From assembly GCF_001029445.1 (NCBI RefSeq), contig NZ_LDOT01000030.1:1-64000 (forward strand): DNA of 64,000 bases. The letters are read 5' to 3'. Each line of letters starts with the position of its first letter. Position 1 is the stretch's first letter. Below are positions 44,497 to 53,570 of this stretch, piece after piece. Made by a program: the position numbers and the translations under genes. The notes under the pieces are model-generated. The model was not told where the DNA came from. It searched no databases and saw only the letters and a program-made list of their open reading frames with translations. This DNA comes from Photobacterium aquae. Lineage in GTDB: Bacteria; Pseudomonadota; Gammaproteobacteria; Enterobacterales; Vibrionaceae.

Positions 44497-46290
44497 TTAA
44501 ATTCTCACCTCACGACGTGAATCACGACCCCAAACCAAATTGATAATGGCGCGGGATGCAAAAATACCGGTAAACATACTGGTCAGAAGACCTAATCCCA
44601 ATGTCAGAGCGAAGCCCTGAATCGGACCGTTACCGATGGCGTAAAGCACAACAGCGGTGATCATTGTGGTGAAGTTTGCATCGAAAATAGTACTTATCGC
44701 ACTGCTAAAGCCACGGTCAATGGCTTGGGCAAAACTGCGACCTTCGCTGAGTTTGTCGCGGATACGTTCGAAAATAAGCACGTTGGTATCAACGGCCATA
44801 CCTACCGTTAGTACCAAGCCCGCGATGCCCGGCAGGGTCAGTACCGCACCAGGGATCATCGCCAACAGGCCGAACAGCATGATCATGTTACAAATCAACG
44901 CGACGTTCGCTACCCAACCCAAGCGACGGTACCAGAACGCCATGAACAACAGCGTCATACCCATACCCAAGGCCAATGCAGCGAAACCATTTTGGATATT
45001 CTCAGCACCCAAAGTAGGGCCGATGGTACGTTCTTCAACAATAGTTACAGGTGCAGTCAATGAACCCGCACGAAGCAACAATGCAAGCTCCTGAGCATCT
45101 TCAATCGAACCCGCACCGGTAATACGGAAGCGGTTACCAAGCTGGCTCTGAATGGTAGCCACACTGATAATCTTGCTGGTCTGAACCGCTTTACCGCGTG
45201 AATCTCGGCTGTATTCGCTAAAGGCAGTCGCCATCGGCTTACCGATGTTATGGCCAGAGAAATCAGACATGATCTTACCGCCAGAGCTATCCAGGGTAAT
45301 ATTTACTTCTGGCATGCCCATTTCGCCAAAGCTCGCACGGGCATCAACAATGTGGTCACCGCCCAAAATTGGCTTGCGCGCAACACGGACATCTCGACCC
45401 TGCTCGTCCGGCAGAACCATAGTGCTGCCGCTGCCCAATTCACGCACTGGGTAGAATGCCAAGCTTGCTGTTGCACCGATAACGTTTTTGGCCGCCGCTG
45501 GATCCTGTACACCAGGCAATTCAATACGGATACGGTTTTCACCCTGACGCTGAACCAAGGCTTCGGTAATACCCAGCTCTTCGATACGGCTGCGCATCGT
45601 TTGCAGGTTTTGCTGAACGGTAAGATTACGAAGTTGTTGCTTCTCATCTTCTTTCATCACCAACTCTAGGTTGCTGCCCGAACCATTTGTTGCCTGCCAC
45701 TGCGGGTAGCTTTGGCGAACAAAGTGGCGCAACTGGCCATTTGCCTCGTCATTTGGTAGACGAATAACCAGCTTGTCTGTGCCGTCAACCTCAACCCGAC
45801 CGTTGCGGATGCCATCTTTACGCATCTGCTGGCGTAGTTCATCACTTAACTGATTGGTTTGAGCCTGAAAGACCTGATCCACATCGACATCAAGCAGAAA
45901 CTGAACACCACCACGAAGATCGAGGCCAAGCTTAATCGGTTCGAAACCCATGTCTTGCAGCCACGCCGGAGCGGCGGGAGTCATCGCCAAAGTCAGTTGC
46001 TTGTCACTGCCAGTGCCCATCAAATCACCAAGAACAATGCGCGCCTTGTTCTGCATGGCCTCATCGTCAAGCACGACAATCGTTTTATTCGTTTCTTGAT
46101 CGATGCGCTTAACCGCAATGCCGTGCCCTTCAAGATCCTGCTTGATGGTCACCATATCCGGAACGGGGGCACCTTTGTTGGAAATTTGGACTGCCGCATT
46201 TTCGCCGTACCAGGTAGGAATTGCGCTCAGTGCCATAATCAAAATAGACACCACAAGCACCACGTACTTCCATGCCGGATAATGGTTCAT
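44497..46290 (-). CDS. secD: Protein-export membrane subunit SecD
   Basis: A protein of about 597 residues with one N-terminal helix, the large periplasmic P1 domain (from about 30 to 435, including LGLDLRGGVQFLLDVDV) and five C-terminal helices with GMAVDTNVLIFERIRDKL, the motif that carries the ion-conducting Asp. The ATG at 46290 gives NHYPAWKYV, aligned with the start of E. coli SecD; the 46317 start adds nine residues. Neither has a strong ribosome site. Forms an operon with secF. Confidence 0.94.
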   Translation of the reverse strand: MNHYPAWKYVVLVVSILIMALSAIPTWYGENAAVQISNKGAPVPDMVTIKQDLEGHGIAVKRIDQETNKTIVVLDDEAMQNKARIVLGDLMGTGSDKQLTLAMTPAAPAWLQDMGFEPIKLGLDLRGGVQFLLDVDVDQVFQAQTNQLSDELRQQMRKDGIRNGRVEVDGTDKLVIRLPNDEANGQLRHFVRQSYPQWQATNGSGSNLELVMKEDEKQQLRNLTVQQNLQTMRSRIEELGITEALVQRQGENRIRIELPGVQDPAAAKNVIGATASLAFYPVRELGSGSTMVLPDEQGRDVRVARKPILGGDHIVDARASFGEMGMPEVNITLDSSGGKIMSDFSGHNIGKPMATAFSEYSRDSRGKAVQTSKIISVATIQSQLGNRFRITGAGSIEDAQELALLLRAGSLTAPVTIVEERTIGPTLGAENIQNGFAALALGMGMTLLFMAFWYRRLGWVANVALICNMIMLFGLLAMIPGAVLTLPGIAGLVLTVGMAVDTNVLIFERIRDKLSEGRSFAQAIDRGFSSAISTIFDANFTTMITAVVLYAIGNGPIQGFALTLGLGLLTSMFTGIFASRAIINLVWGRDSRREVRI

Positions 46291-46476
46291 TAACCGGTGA
46301 TTGCTCTGTTTTCTCATTTAAATATTCGCCGTTTAATCCAACTGCACCGATAGATAAAAAGCTGCAGTTGCATTCTAGTTGCCATCGGCACTAGAACGTA
46401 CATATCTCGTATTCTGCTTACGGGTACCCGCAGCAGACATCGCTTTAAATTAAGGGCTATGCCCTAATGCAATAAA

Positions 46477-47121
46477 TTAAACGTGCAGAGAACGGTGATG
46501 TTTGAAGGTATACAAGCGATTGCTGTCCTTCCAGCCAGCAATACGCCCGCGAGAGGTATTGGCCTGAAGAACCCAATCTTGGGAAGGGTGGAAATCAACC
46601 CGGTAACCGATAGTCATACTCGGTGCAGGTTCAATTGGCAATTCTATCGCCAACTGGTAAAGCGGATCGCCCTCTTCTTGTTCATGGCGCAACAGATTTG
46701 CCATACGCGAAGAGGCACTGATAGCGGGGTCAAGGCTCCGGCTATCAGAAGAATGTTGATTGCCCGTTGTTTCGTTAAGCGGGTAACCATAGCCCGAATA
46801 ATGGTCTTCCAGTTTGCACTCGCTATGCCACAGCTTAACAAACTGGCTGCTATCAGGCTCAGACTGCGGTGAATCATGGCTTGCGGCAAAGAAAACATCA
46901 AACGGGGAGGATTCACCAATATGCTGAGTATAGGCTGGTGACATTTGTGCAGAAGTGCTATCAGCCAACGACATGCCAGAACCATTGTCGACAATGGCCA
47001 TTTGCACAGCAACCGTTGCTAAATTTCCTGCATACACCGCCGGTTCAGGATTAGCGTGGCTAATTCCACTCAATCCTAAACTTATCATCAACAGCAATAC
47101 ACGAAGGAAAATCGTTAGCAT
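46477..47121 (-). CDS. Secreted protein of unknown function
   Basis: A 214-residue protein with a signal peptide (LLLMISLGLSGISHA). The mature part is polar with an acidic, Ser-rich middle and an ordered C-terminal part (YQLAIELPIEPAPSMTIGYR, DWVLQANTSRGRIAGW) that looks like beta strands of a small domain. Three other reading frames here are shadows. No family recognised. It is upstream of secDF on the same strand but separated by nearly 200 bp. Confidence 0.65.
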   Translation of the reverse strand: MLTIFLRVLLLMISLGLSGISHANPEPAVYAGNLATVAVQMAIVDNGSGMSLADSTSAQMSPAYTQHIGESSPFDVFFAASHDSPQSEPDSSQFVKLWHSECKLEDHYSGYGYPLNETTGNQHSSDSRSLDPAISASSRMANLLRHEQEEGDPLYQLAIELPIEPAPSMTIGYRVDFHPSQDWVLQANTSRGRIAGWKDSNRLYTFKHHRSLHV

Positions 47122-47269
47122 ACATTACACAAAAACCTACTAGATGTGGGCATAATAGGAGCGCTAATTGCAAGACACAAGCAATTATTACGCCGATGAT
47201 GAAAATTATTTTTGTAAAGCTTGTGCCTATGTGTATCTTGGTTACAACAATGTCACAAGGATACTTTCA

Positions 47270-48151
47270 ATGACACAATTTAAAATCGCCTTCATTGGCC
47301 TTGGTACCATGGGGTATCCTATGGCAGGCCACCTTGCCAATGCTGGCCACGACGTTACTGTCTATAACCGTACCACCGCCAAAGCAAAACAATGGACTGA
47401 CACATATCCGGGGGCATATGCACTGACCCCTGCCCTAGCGGCAGCTTCCGCAGATTTTGTCTTCACCTGTGTCGGTAACGACGATGATCTTCGAGAAGTC
47501 TACTGTGGTGAACACGGTATCCTCAGTACAGCAAAGCCCGGTACTGTCCTCATCGATAACACCACCGCCTCTGCTGATGTTTCTCGCGAAATTGCCGCCC
47601 ATGCTGCCGAAAAATCTCTCGCCTTTCTCGATGCGCCGGTTTCCGGCGGTGAAGCTGGCGCCGTCAATGGCTGCCTAACCGTAATGGTTGGCGGCGATCA
47701 AACCACCTTCAATAAAGCCAAACCGATAATCGATTGCTTTGCCAAAGCCACCACCCTCATGGGAGAAATAGGCTTTGGTCAAATTACCAAAATGGCCAAC
47801 CAGCTGTGTATTGCTGGTATTTTACAGGGACTTTCTGAAGCAATAACCCTAGCCAAGGCTGCCGGGCTGGATATTGAGCAAATGACCGAGGTGCTCAAAC
47901 ATGGCGCAGCAGGTTCATGGCAACTGGAAAATCGCGCGGCAACCATGGCAAAGGATGAGTTTGATTTTGGTTTTGCCATTGACTGGATGCGCAAGGATCT
48001 GGGGATCTGTTTTGACGCTGCAGACAAACTCAATATCGAGCTTCCCCTCGCCAAGCAAGTTGATGCCAAGTACGAAGAATTACAGCAACGGGGCTATCAG
48101 CGAGCCGATACCTCTGTCCTTATCAAGCAATTTGATACTGATAAACGCTAA
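47270..48151 (+). CDS. 3-hydroxyisobutyrate dehydrogenase family oxidoreductase
   Basis: A 293-residue beta-hydroxyacid dehydrogenase. The NAD(P) loop is GLGTMGYPMAGHLANAGH, the substrate signature is DAPVSGGEAGAVNGCL, the catalytic Lys is in FGQITKMANQL, and the C-terminal helix pack is intact. By sequence it could act on 3-hydroxyisobutyrate, tartronate semialdehyde or succinic semialdehyde. The ATG at 47270 follows AAGGAT and starts the fold; the frame open from 47168 is longer without support. Confidence 0.9.
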   Translation: MTQFKIAFIGLGTMGYPMAGHLANAGHDVTVYNRTTAKAKQWTDTYPGAYALTPALAAASADFVFTCVGNDDDLREVYCGEHGILSTAKPGTVLIDNTTASADVSREIAAHAAEKSLAFLDAPVSGGEAGAVNGCLTVMVGGDQTTFNKAKPIIDCFAKATTLMGEIGFGQITKMANQLCIAGILQGLSEAITLAKAAGLDIEQMTEVLKHGAAGSWQLENRAATMAKDEFDFGFAIDWMRKDLGICFDAADKLNIELPLAKQVDAKYEELQQRGYQRADTSVLIKQFDTDKR

Positions 48152-48160
48152 CTTCTGCAC

Positions 48161-48190
48161 AATGCCGGCTACTTCAATAGTCGGCATTTC
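48161..48190 (+). terminator. Terminator-like hairpin
   Basis: An 11-bp stem with one wobble pair (AATGCCGGCTA) and a 6-base loop starts ten bases after the dehydrogenase stop. The T-run is weak. Confidence 0.6.
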
Positions 48191-48373
48191 AATAACCTAC
48201 AGTGCCTAATTAACTGAAATATATACGCATTTCATTTGATACCCACATGATACCATATGCACATCCTTACTGTGGTACTGTTTATTGCAATAGATTCATC
48301 ACCAAAGAGCCTATTTCTACATTGATGAAGCATAGGGTTCAATAAACATTATTCAACCATGTAAGGATACGAT

Positions 48374-48457
48374 ATGAATATAATACCTCAACTTCCAATA
48401 ATTATTTTTATCATCAGTATTATCTGCCTGTTTCTGATATTAGATGATTACGTATGA
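48374..48457 (+). CDS. 27-residue single-helix membrane peptide (micro-ORF 1)
   Basis: It reads MNIIPQLPIIIFIISIICLF, then LILDDYV. AAGGAT stands before the ATG. The whole product is one membrane helix with an acidic tail. The stop overlaps the start of the next micro-ORF (ATGA). Coding status is inferred from the ribosome site, the coupling and the partner at 48669. Confidence 0.5.
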   Translation: MNIIPQLPIIIFIISIICLFLILDDYV

Positions 48458-48570
48458 CTAAAGATCAGCGACTAGCCCGACAAATTATCAAGGAAAACAG
48501 CCAATCTATACTGTACAAAACAAAGATGAGTCACACACCGAACAATAAAACAAAAGAAAAATGCAATTGA
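48454..48570 (+). CDS. 38-residue basic peptide (micro-ORF 2)
   Basis: It starts on the stop of the previous ORF (ATGA) and reads MTKDQRLARQIIKENSQSIL followed by a Lys-, Thr- and Asn-rich tail. It is hydrophilic and basic. No family recognised. Confidence 0.4.
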   Translation: MTKDQRLARQIIKENSQSILYKTKMSHTPNNKTKEKCN

Positions 48571-48665
48571 AATCAAACGCTTACATCCAAGTCACAAAAG
48601 GAGAAAAACAAAAGTTGATTTGTAAGCAAGAAGACAGATCACGAGATAAGCCACTGAGAGGATAA
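48561..48665 (+). CDS. 34-residue basic peptide (micro-ORF 3)
   Basis: It overlaps the end of micro-ORF 2 by ten bases and reads MQLKSNAYIQVTKGEKQKLI, then a Lys/Arg/Asp tail ending in RG. Its last codons contain the AGAGG ribosome site of micro-ORF 4. It may be translated or may only carry that site. Confidence 0.3.
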   Translation: MQLKSNAYIQVTKGEKQKLICKQEDRSRDKPLRG

Positions 48666-48668
48666 GAA

Positions 48669-48752
48669 ATGTTTACCTTGGCTAATATACCTAATATCAT
48701 TACTTTAATTTTAATGATTACCATCTATCTTTTTTTATTCAATTTTAAATGA
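48669..48752 (+). CDS. 27-residue single-helix membrane peptide (micro-ORF 4)
   Basis: It reads MFTLANIPNIITLILMITIY, then LFLFNFK. GAGAGGA lies at a good distance before the ATG. It has the same length and a similar one-helix plan as micro-ORF 1. A terminator follows within 55 bases. Confidence 0.5.
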   Translation: MFTLANIPNIITLILMITIYLFLFNFK

Positions 48753-48804
48753 TGGTTAACTCAGTAATATTAAGAACACATTTTATCATTGTCCGAAATA
48801 TAAA

Positions 48805-48835
48805 AAAGCCGCCTCATAAGAAGCGGCTTTTCCTG
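48805..48835. terminator. Bidirectional terminator
   Basis: A 9-bp stem AAAAGCCGC with a 10-base loop, T-rich on both strands, between the micro-ORF chain and nupC. Confidence 0.85.
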
Positions 48836-48846
48836 TTTGTTACAGC

Positions 48847-50055
48847 TTACAGGCTAACAAAAATACCAGCCAAAGCAGCACTCATCAGGTTTGCCAGTGT
48901 TGCTGCCAATACCGCCTTGAAACCAAGGCTAGCAACATCACTACGGCGCTCAGGAGCCATTACACCAATTGAACCAATCTGGATAGCAATAGAACCGATG
49001 TTAGCAAAACCACACAGTGCAAAAGTGATAATAACTTGGCTGTGCTGAGACAAGGTCTCTTTAACGCTAACAAAATCTAGGAAAGCGACGAACTCGTTCA
49101 GAATCATCTTCTGACCAATGAACGAACCAGCCTGCAGCATTTCAGATGCCGGAACACCAATAACGAAAGCCAATGGCGAGAACAAGTAGCCTAGAAGCAT
49201 CTGGAAAGTCAGGTTTTGAATACCAATCCAGCTGCCGACAGTCTCAAGACCCGCGTTCGCCATCGCAATAACACTCACGAAAGCAATCAGCATTGTACCG
49301 ATTGCAACAGCAACCTTCATGCCGTTCATTGCACCAGCAGCTAGCGCGTCGATCGCATTGCTGTGGTCACTCTTTGCCATTTCGATATCGGTTTGCTCAA
49401 CCGCTACACTTTGCTCTGGCACCAAAAGCTTGGCCATCAACAAACTACCCGGTGCAGCCATAAAGCTTGCAGCAATCAGATACTTCAGATCCACACCAAG
49501 GCCAGCGTAACCACCCAGTACACTACCCGCGACAGAAGCCATACCACCTGTCATCACGGCAAATAGCTCAGAACGTGTCATTTGTGGTAGGAATGGTTTA
49601 ACTAGAAGTGGGGACTCACCCTGAGAAAGGAAGATATTACCAGTTGCAACAAGAGATTCAGCGCGGCTCGTGCCCAATGCTTTTTGGATGCCGCCGCCGA
49701 TCACTTTAATGACCCACTGCATCACACCTAGATGGTATAGAAGGGAAATAAGAGCACTAATGAAAATAACAAGAGGAAGAACGCGAATTGCAAAAATGAA
49801 ATTACCAGTGGCCAGATCACCAAATAGGAAACGGATACCCTCATCGGCAAAACTTAGAAGACTGGCAACACCGCTACTCATTGCACCCAACATCTTCTGC
49901 CCTAGTGGTATATACAATACCAATGCCGCGAATCCGGCCTGGAGCAACAACGCACCACCGACCGTACGCCAATTAATGGCTTTTCGGTTTTCAGATAGCG
50001 CGTAGGCGCACAATACCAGTACCAGAATACCGGCAATACTAATTAACAACTGCAT
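48847..50055 (-). CDS. nupC: NupC-family concentrative nucleoside transporter
   Basis: A 402-residue inner-membrane carrier (CNT family) driven by H+ or Na+. Typical motifs are QGESPLLVKPFLPQMTRSELFAV (in part), GGMASVAGSVLGGYAGLGV and NEFVAFLDF. The C-terminal part has the GFANIGSIAIQIG stretch of the substrate core. The frame reaches 50214 but the ATG at 50055 follows AGGACGA and gives the family start MQLLISIAGI. A long leader with a possible hairpin and regulator sites precedes it. Confidence 0.93.
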   Translation of the reverse strand: MQLLISIAGILVLVLCAYALSENRKAINWRTVGGALLLQAGFAALVLYIPLGQKMLGAMSSGVASLLSFADEGIRFLFGDLATGNFIFAIRVLPLVIFISALISLLYHLGVMQWVIKVIGGGIQKALGTSRAESLVATGNIFLSQGESPLLVKPFLPQMTRSELFAVMTGGMASVAGSVLGGYAGLGVDLKYLIAASFMAAPGSLLMAKLLVPEQSVAVEQTDIEMAKSDHSNAIDALAAGAMNGMKVAVAIGTMLIAFVSVIAMANAGLETVGSWIGIQNLTFQMLLGYLFSPLAFVIGVPASEMLQAGSFIGQKMILNEFVAFLDFVSVKETLSQHSQVIITFALCGFANIGSIAIQIGSIGVMAPERRSDVASLGFKAVLAATLANLMSAALAGIFVSL

Positions 50056-50607
50056 TATTTCGTCCTGTTGCTTTGGGTTCTTGATGAAGAAGCGAAAAAT
50101 GAAGGTGTCACTTTCTGTACTACAACGGGGAACATCGCCTTCGGGGAGAAAGCTGAAAAGAGGGGAGCTAAGCCATAAGGCCCAGTCAAGGTTAAATTGT
50201 CCGCCCAAGTGCAATACATATAAGTCACCTAAATTAACAAGCTAAACTAATGCCGGTCCAACTCCGTGGGTCGTTCACTTTCCATGGTGACAGCTTGTAA
50301 CTAAGGTGGCTGAACTCTAAGGTTCTGACCGGAGTCGGAGTATATAGAGATACAGATCACATTAACAACCCCCTTGCGCGATTTTTTTTGTGATATCTAT
50401 TCGCTTGTACAAATATCCAACAAATGTAAATATTTGTGTCCACGCGCTAATCAATAGCCTACCGCCCCTTAAAATACATTAGTTTCACTAAAGCAAACGT
50501 TTATCTTGCAAGCGAAAGCGTTTGCGCAAAATAAGCCAAGAGAAGGGGAAAACAACTCTCTTTCCAATAGCAATCGGTTCACTTAATCCGTTCACGGATA
50601 ATGAGCA
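50056..50607 (-). promoter_or_regulatory. nupC leader and promoter region
   Basis: This 550-bp spacer has no supported gene. On the minus strand CCGACTCCG (50330-50338) can pair with CGGAGTTGG (50258-50266), closing a structured leader of about 80 bases. Further upstream, at about 50490-50530, are GCAAACG and CGTTTGC arms and a TTGC-rich palindrome-like stretch, as expected for LacI/CytR/PurR-type operators. A TGTGA half-site lies near 50389. All are inferred. Confidence 0.4.
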
Positions 50608-50637
50608 TAAAAAAAGTGCAGATCACTCTGCACTTTT
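50608..50637 (-). terminator. Terminator of the Kef operon
   Basis: A perfect 11-bp stem AAAAGTGCAGA with a 4-base loop; the minus-strand transcript ends in a T-run. Confidence 0.9.
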
Positions 50638-50661
50638 GGGGGAACTTACCGACTCAATGGA

Positions 50662-52617
50662 TCACTGACTTGATGGCTTTGCCTCGTCCAGTTCTTGCTG
50701 CATTTCAGCAACCGCATCAAGATAGCCTTTCGGTGGTGGTGTCCATCCTCGCTCAGAAGAAGCATGCTTGTCATGCCTGTCAGCCTTCATCACGTCACTC
50801 AATGCGTCTTCCAACTGCATGAACAATTCCCGATAGGTCGCATTGAACTTACTGTCCTCTGTATTCTCTTTCCATGCCTTGTAAAGCACTTCTTTACTGC
50901 GCGTTTCCGTTTCTATAAATGTTTCGCGTAATTGCTCGGCTCTAAATGGATGCACCCCCAAATCCTTAAGGGCCTGAGTACCGAGCGTCAATGCGGAATG
51001 GTAAGTCTCACTGATAATGAAATCTGCCCCCGCGCAGCGAAGGGAATAATGGTGACCACGGTCATAAGCACGAGCCAAAATACGAACATGGGGATAGGTA
51101 TGCTTAACATATTCCACCAGCTCCACCGCACGCTCTTGCTCATCAATGGCAACAACCAGCAGCTTGGCTTCTTCAATACCCGCGGTATGCAACAAATCCG
51201 GTCGAGTGGCATCGCCAAAATAACTTTTTATCCGAATAGAACGCATGTTCTCTATCTGTCCGGCTTCATGGTCAAGAACGACTGTCTTGACACCATTGGC
51301 CACTAACAGACGGTTGACAATTTGGCCGAAACGACCAATGCCCGCGATAATCACCGAGCCCGTTTCATCAATTTTATCTGCTTCCCGCTCATTGGCCTGC
51401 TCTTCAAAGCGCGGCAAGATCACTTTATCAAATAAAATGAAAAGCCCTGGGGTCAGGAACATCGAAATAGCAACCACCAATGCCAGGACCTGTGCGATAT
51501 CCTGCGGCAGAACATGGTTTTGCACTGAATAGCTCAATAATACAAAACCAAATTCACCAGCCTGAGCAAGACTCAATGTCAGCAAGTAGCGATCGCTTCC
51601 CTTTACTCTAAAAATAAGAGCAAGCACGAACAATACCAATGCCTTGGCAACCATCACAGCCAAAGTGATACCAAGCACCATGCCGATATTGTCTACAAGT
51701 ACCGAAAAATCGATCCCGGCACCAACTGTAATAAAGAACAGCCCCAGCAGCAAACCCTTGAATGGCTCGATATTGGATTCTAATTCATGACGAAATTCAC
51801 TGTTTGCCAGCACAACACCGGCCAAGAATGTCCCCAGTGCCGGTGACAATCCCACCAGACTCATCAAAGCAGCAATACCAATCACCAACATCAATGCCGT
51901 TGCAGTGAAGATCTCGCGCACACCTGACTCGGCGACAAAACGAAATAGCGGCCGGCTAAGAAAATGACCACCAACAACCACCGCAGCAATTGCGGCAATA
52001 ATTACCATCGCATAAGCCCATCCCGGTAGACCAGCCACCAAGCTCAACTCCTCATGATGGCCTGCGGCTTCTGCAACCACTTGTTGAGACTGAGAAACCA
52101 ACTCCGGTAATGCCAGCAACGGGATCAATGCCAGCATCGGAATCACTGCGATATCTTGAAACAACAACACCGAAAAGGCATTACGGCCCCCTTCGGTTCT
52201 CGATAACCCCTTTTCGTTAAACGTCTGCAAGACAATTGCCGTTGACGACAGGGAAAAAATCAAGCCAATCGCCAGTGCCACCGTCCAAGCCGTACCGAAA
52301 AACATCGCCACGCCCATCACGATGGCAGTGCTGAGGGCCACCTGCAGCCCGCCAAGCCCGAGCAAGCGGTGACGCATATCCCACAGCATCCTCGGTTCAA
52401 GCTCAAGCCCTACCAAAAACAGCATCATCACCACACCAAACTCGGCAAAATGCTGAATGTCCAATGTCTCGTCGCCAACCAAACCGACAACCGGCCCGAT
52501 CACCACACCAGCAATGAGATACCCCAAAACCGAACCGAGACCAAACCGTTTTGCCAACGGCACAGCAATCACCGCAGCGCAAAGATAGATAAAGGCCTGA
52601 ATAAAATAACCTGTCAT
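50662..52617 (-). CDS. Kef-type K+/H+ antiporter (KefB/KefC)
   Basis: A 651-residue CPA2 antiporter. A 12-13 helix exchanger domain (FGVVMMLFLVGLELEPRMLWD, LLFQDIAVIPMLAL in part) is followed by an RCK/TrkA-N domain from about residue 398 (IIAGIGRFGQIVNRL) and a long hydrophilic tail. Glutathione adducts open Kef channels to acidify the cell and protect against electrophiles; the upstream flavoprotein is the usual partner. The start follows the partner stop by two bases. KefB and KefC cannot be told apart here. Confidence 0.9.
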   Translation of the reverse strand: MTGYFIQAFIYLCAAVIAVPLAKRFGLGSVLGYLIAGVVIGPVVGLVGDETLDIQHFAEFGVVMMLFLVGLELEPRMLWDMRHRLLGLGGLQVALSTAIVMGVAMFFGTAWTVALAIGLIFSLSSTAIVLQTFNEKGLSRTEGGRNAFSVLLFQDIAVIPMLALIPLLALPELVSQSQQVVAEAAGHHEELSLVAGLPGWAYAMVIIAAIAAVVVGGHFLSRPLFRFVAESGVREIFTATALMLVIGIAALMSLVGLSPALGTFLAGVVLANSEFRHELESNIEPFKGLLLGLFFITVGAGIDFSVLVDNIGMVLGITLAVMVAKALVLFVLALIFRVKGSDRYLLTLSLAQAGEFGFVLLSYSVQNHVLPQDIAQVLALVVAISMFLTPGLFILFDKVILPRFEEQANEREADKIDETGSVIIAGIGRFGQIVNRLLVANGVKTVVLDHEAGQIENMRSIRIKSYFGDATRPDLLHTAGIEEAKLLVVAIDEQERAVELVEYVKHTYPHVRILARAYDRGHHYSLRCAGADFIISETYHSALTLGTQALKDLGVHPFRAEQLRETFIETETRSKEVLYKAWKENTEDSKFNATYRELFMQLEDALSDVMKADRHDKHASSERGWTPPPKGYLDAVAEMQQELDEAKPSSQ

Positions 52618-52619
52618 TA

Positions 52620-53240
52620 CTATGCCTCCCTAATCACGGCGGACAAATCATCATTCAAGCGCGATGCCGCCCCTGCCGCTATCAAGTCCAAGCGATCATC
52701 ACGCAAGGCCAGCAACACATTTTGCCAATCATCCAAATGCTGCCCAATCCGCCTTTCTTCAGCAGCCGTCCGGGCACCGAACAATGCAAAAGGAGCAAGA
52801 TAGCGCATCCCCGTCAAAGCTGCGGTCTGCTCTAGGGGGTGCAATAACTCCCGAACCGAAAAATGATTATAGCCATCGGCACGATAAGCTGATTCTGCCC
52901 CGCCCGCAGTTAGCGCACATAGGAACGTCTTGCCATGCAGTGCCGTTCCGTCTGTCCCGTAGGCAAAACCGTATTCCAATACCAGATCTTGCCACTCTTT
53001 CAAAATTGCAGGCGTTGAGTACCAATACATAGGGAACATGAAGACAATGACATCATGCTCTCGCAACCTCTGTTGCTCTAGATCGATATTGATTCGAAAA
53101 GTTGGATACTCGGCATAAAGATCAACCAATGTCACGCCATCATGACCACCTGAAGAATGAAACAGAGGCACATTGATCTCTGAACGATTCGGCGAAGGAT
53201 GGGCGAATAAGATAAGAACCTTCTTCTTTACAGTTGACAT
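52620..53240 (-). CDS. Kef ancillary flavoprotein (KefG/KefF-like NAD(P)H oxidoreductase)
   Basis: A 206-residue flavodoxin-fold protein. Motifs match KefG: FAHPSPNRSE at the FMN site, DLYAEYPTF, REHDVIVFMFPMYWYSTPAI and LKEWQDLVLEYGFAYG. It would bind the antiporter at its RCK domain and help activate it, with quinone reductase activity. AAGGAG lies before the ATG. It forms a two-gene operon with the antiporter, and the longer tail (residues 170-206) is not in KefG. Confidence 0.9.
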   Translation of the reverse strand: MSTVKKKVLILFAHPSPNRSEINVPLFHSSGGHDGVTLVDLYAEYPTFRINIDLEQQRLREHDVIVFMFPMYWYSTPAILKEWQDLVLEYGFAYGTDGTALHGKTFLCALTAGGAESAYRADGYNHFSVRELLHPLEQTAALTGMRYLAPFALFGARTAAEERRIGQHLDDWQNVLLALRDDRLDLIAAGAASRLNDDLSAVIREA

Positions 53241-53570
53241 AATGCTCCTTAACTGCCTGATATTCTTTTTAGCTATAGTGACAAATTTTTATTCCCATGT
53301 CAGGCCAATATTCATCCCGATGGGTATCAAACATGACTCCTGAACCACTCCGAATAAAAAATCACCTTGCAGAGCACGAATATTTGTAACGCAAGCCCAT
53401 ACTCAAGGCTGATCCCACAGACAAACAAGGTAACTAGATAGCCAAAGCAAGGAGTAAGGAGTAAGGAACATTCACCATCGGCAATCATCAACAACCAAAT
53501 CATTGATATTTTTGCCAATAAATGGAAAACTCCGCGCAGAACTATTGTCGAAAAATAACCAGAGATAACT

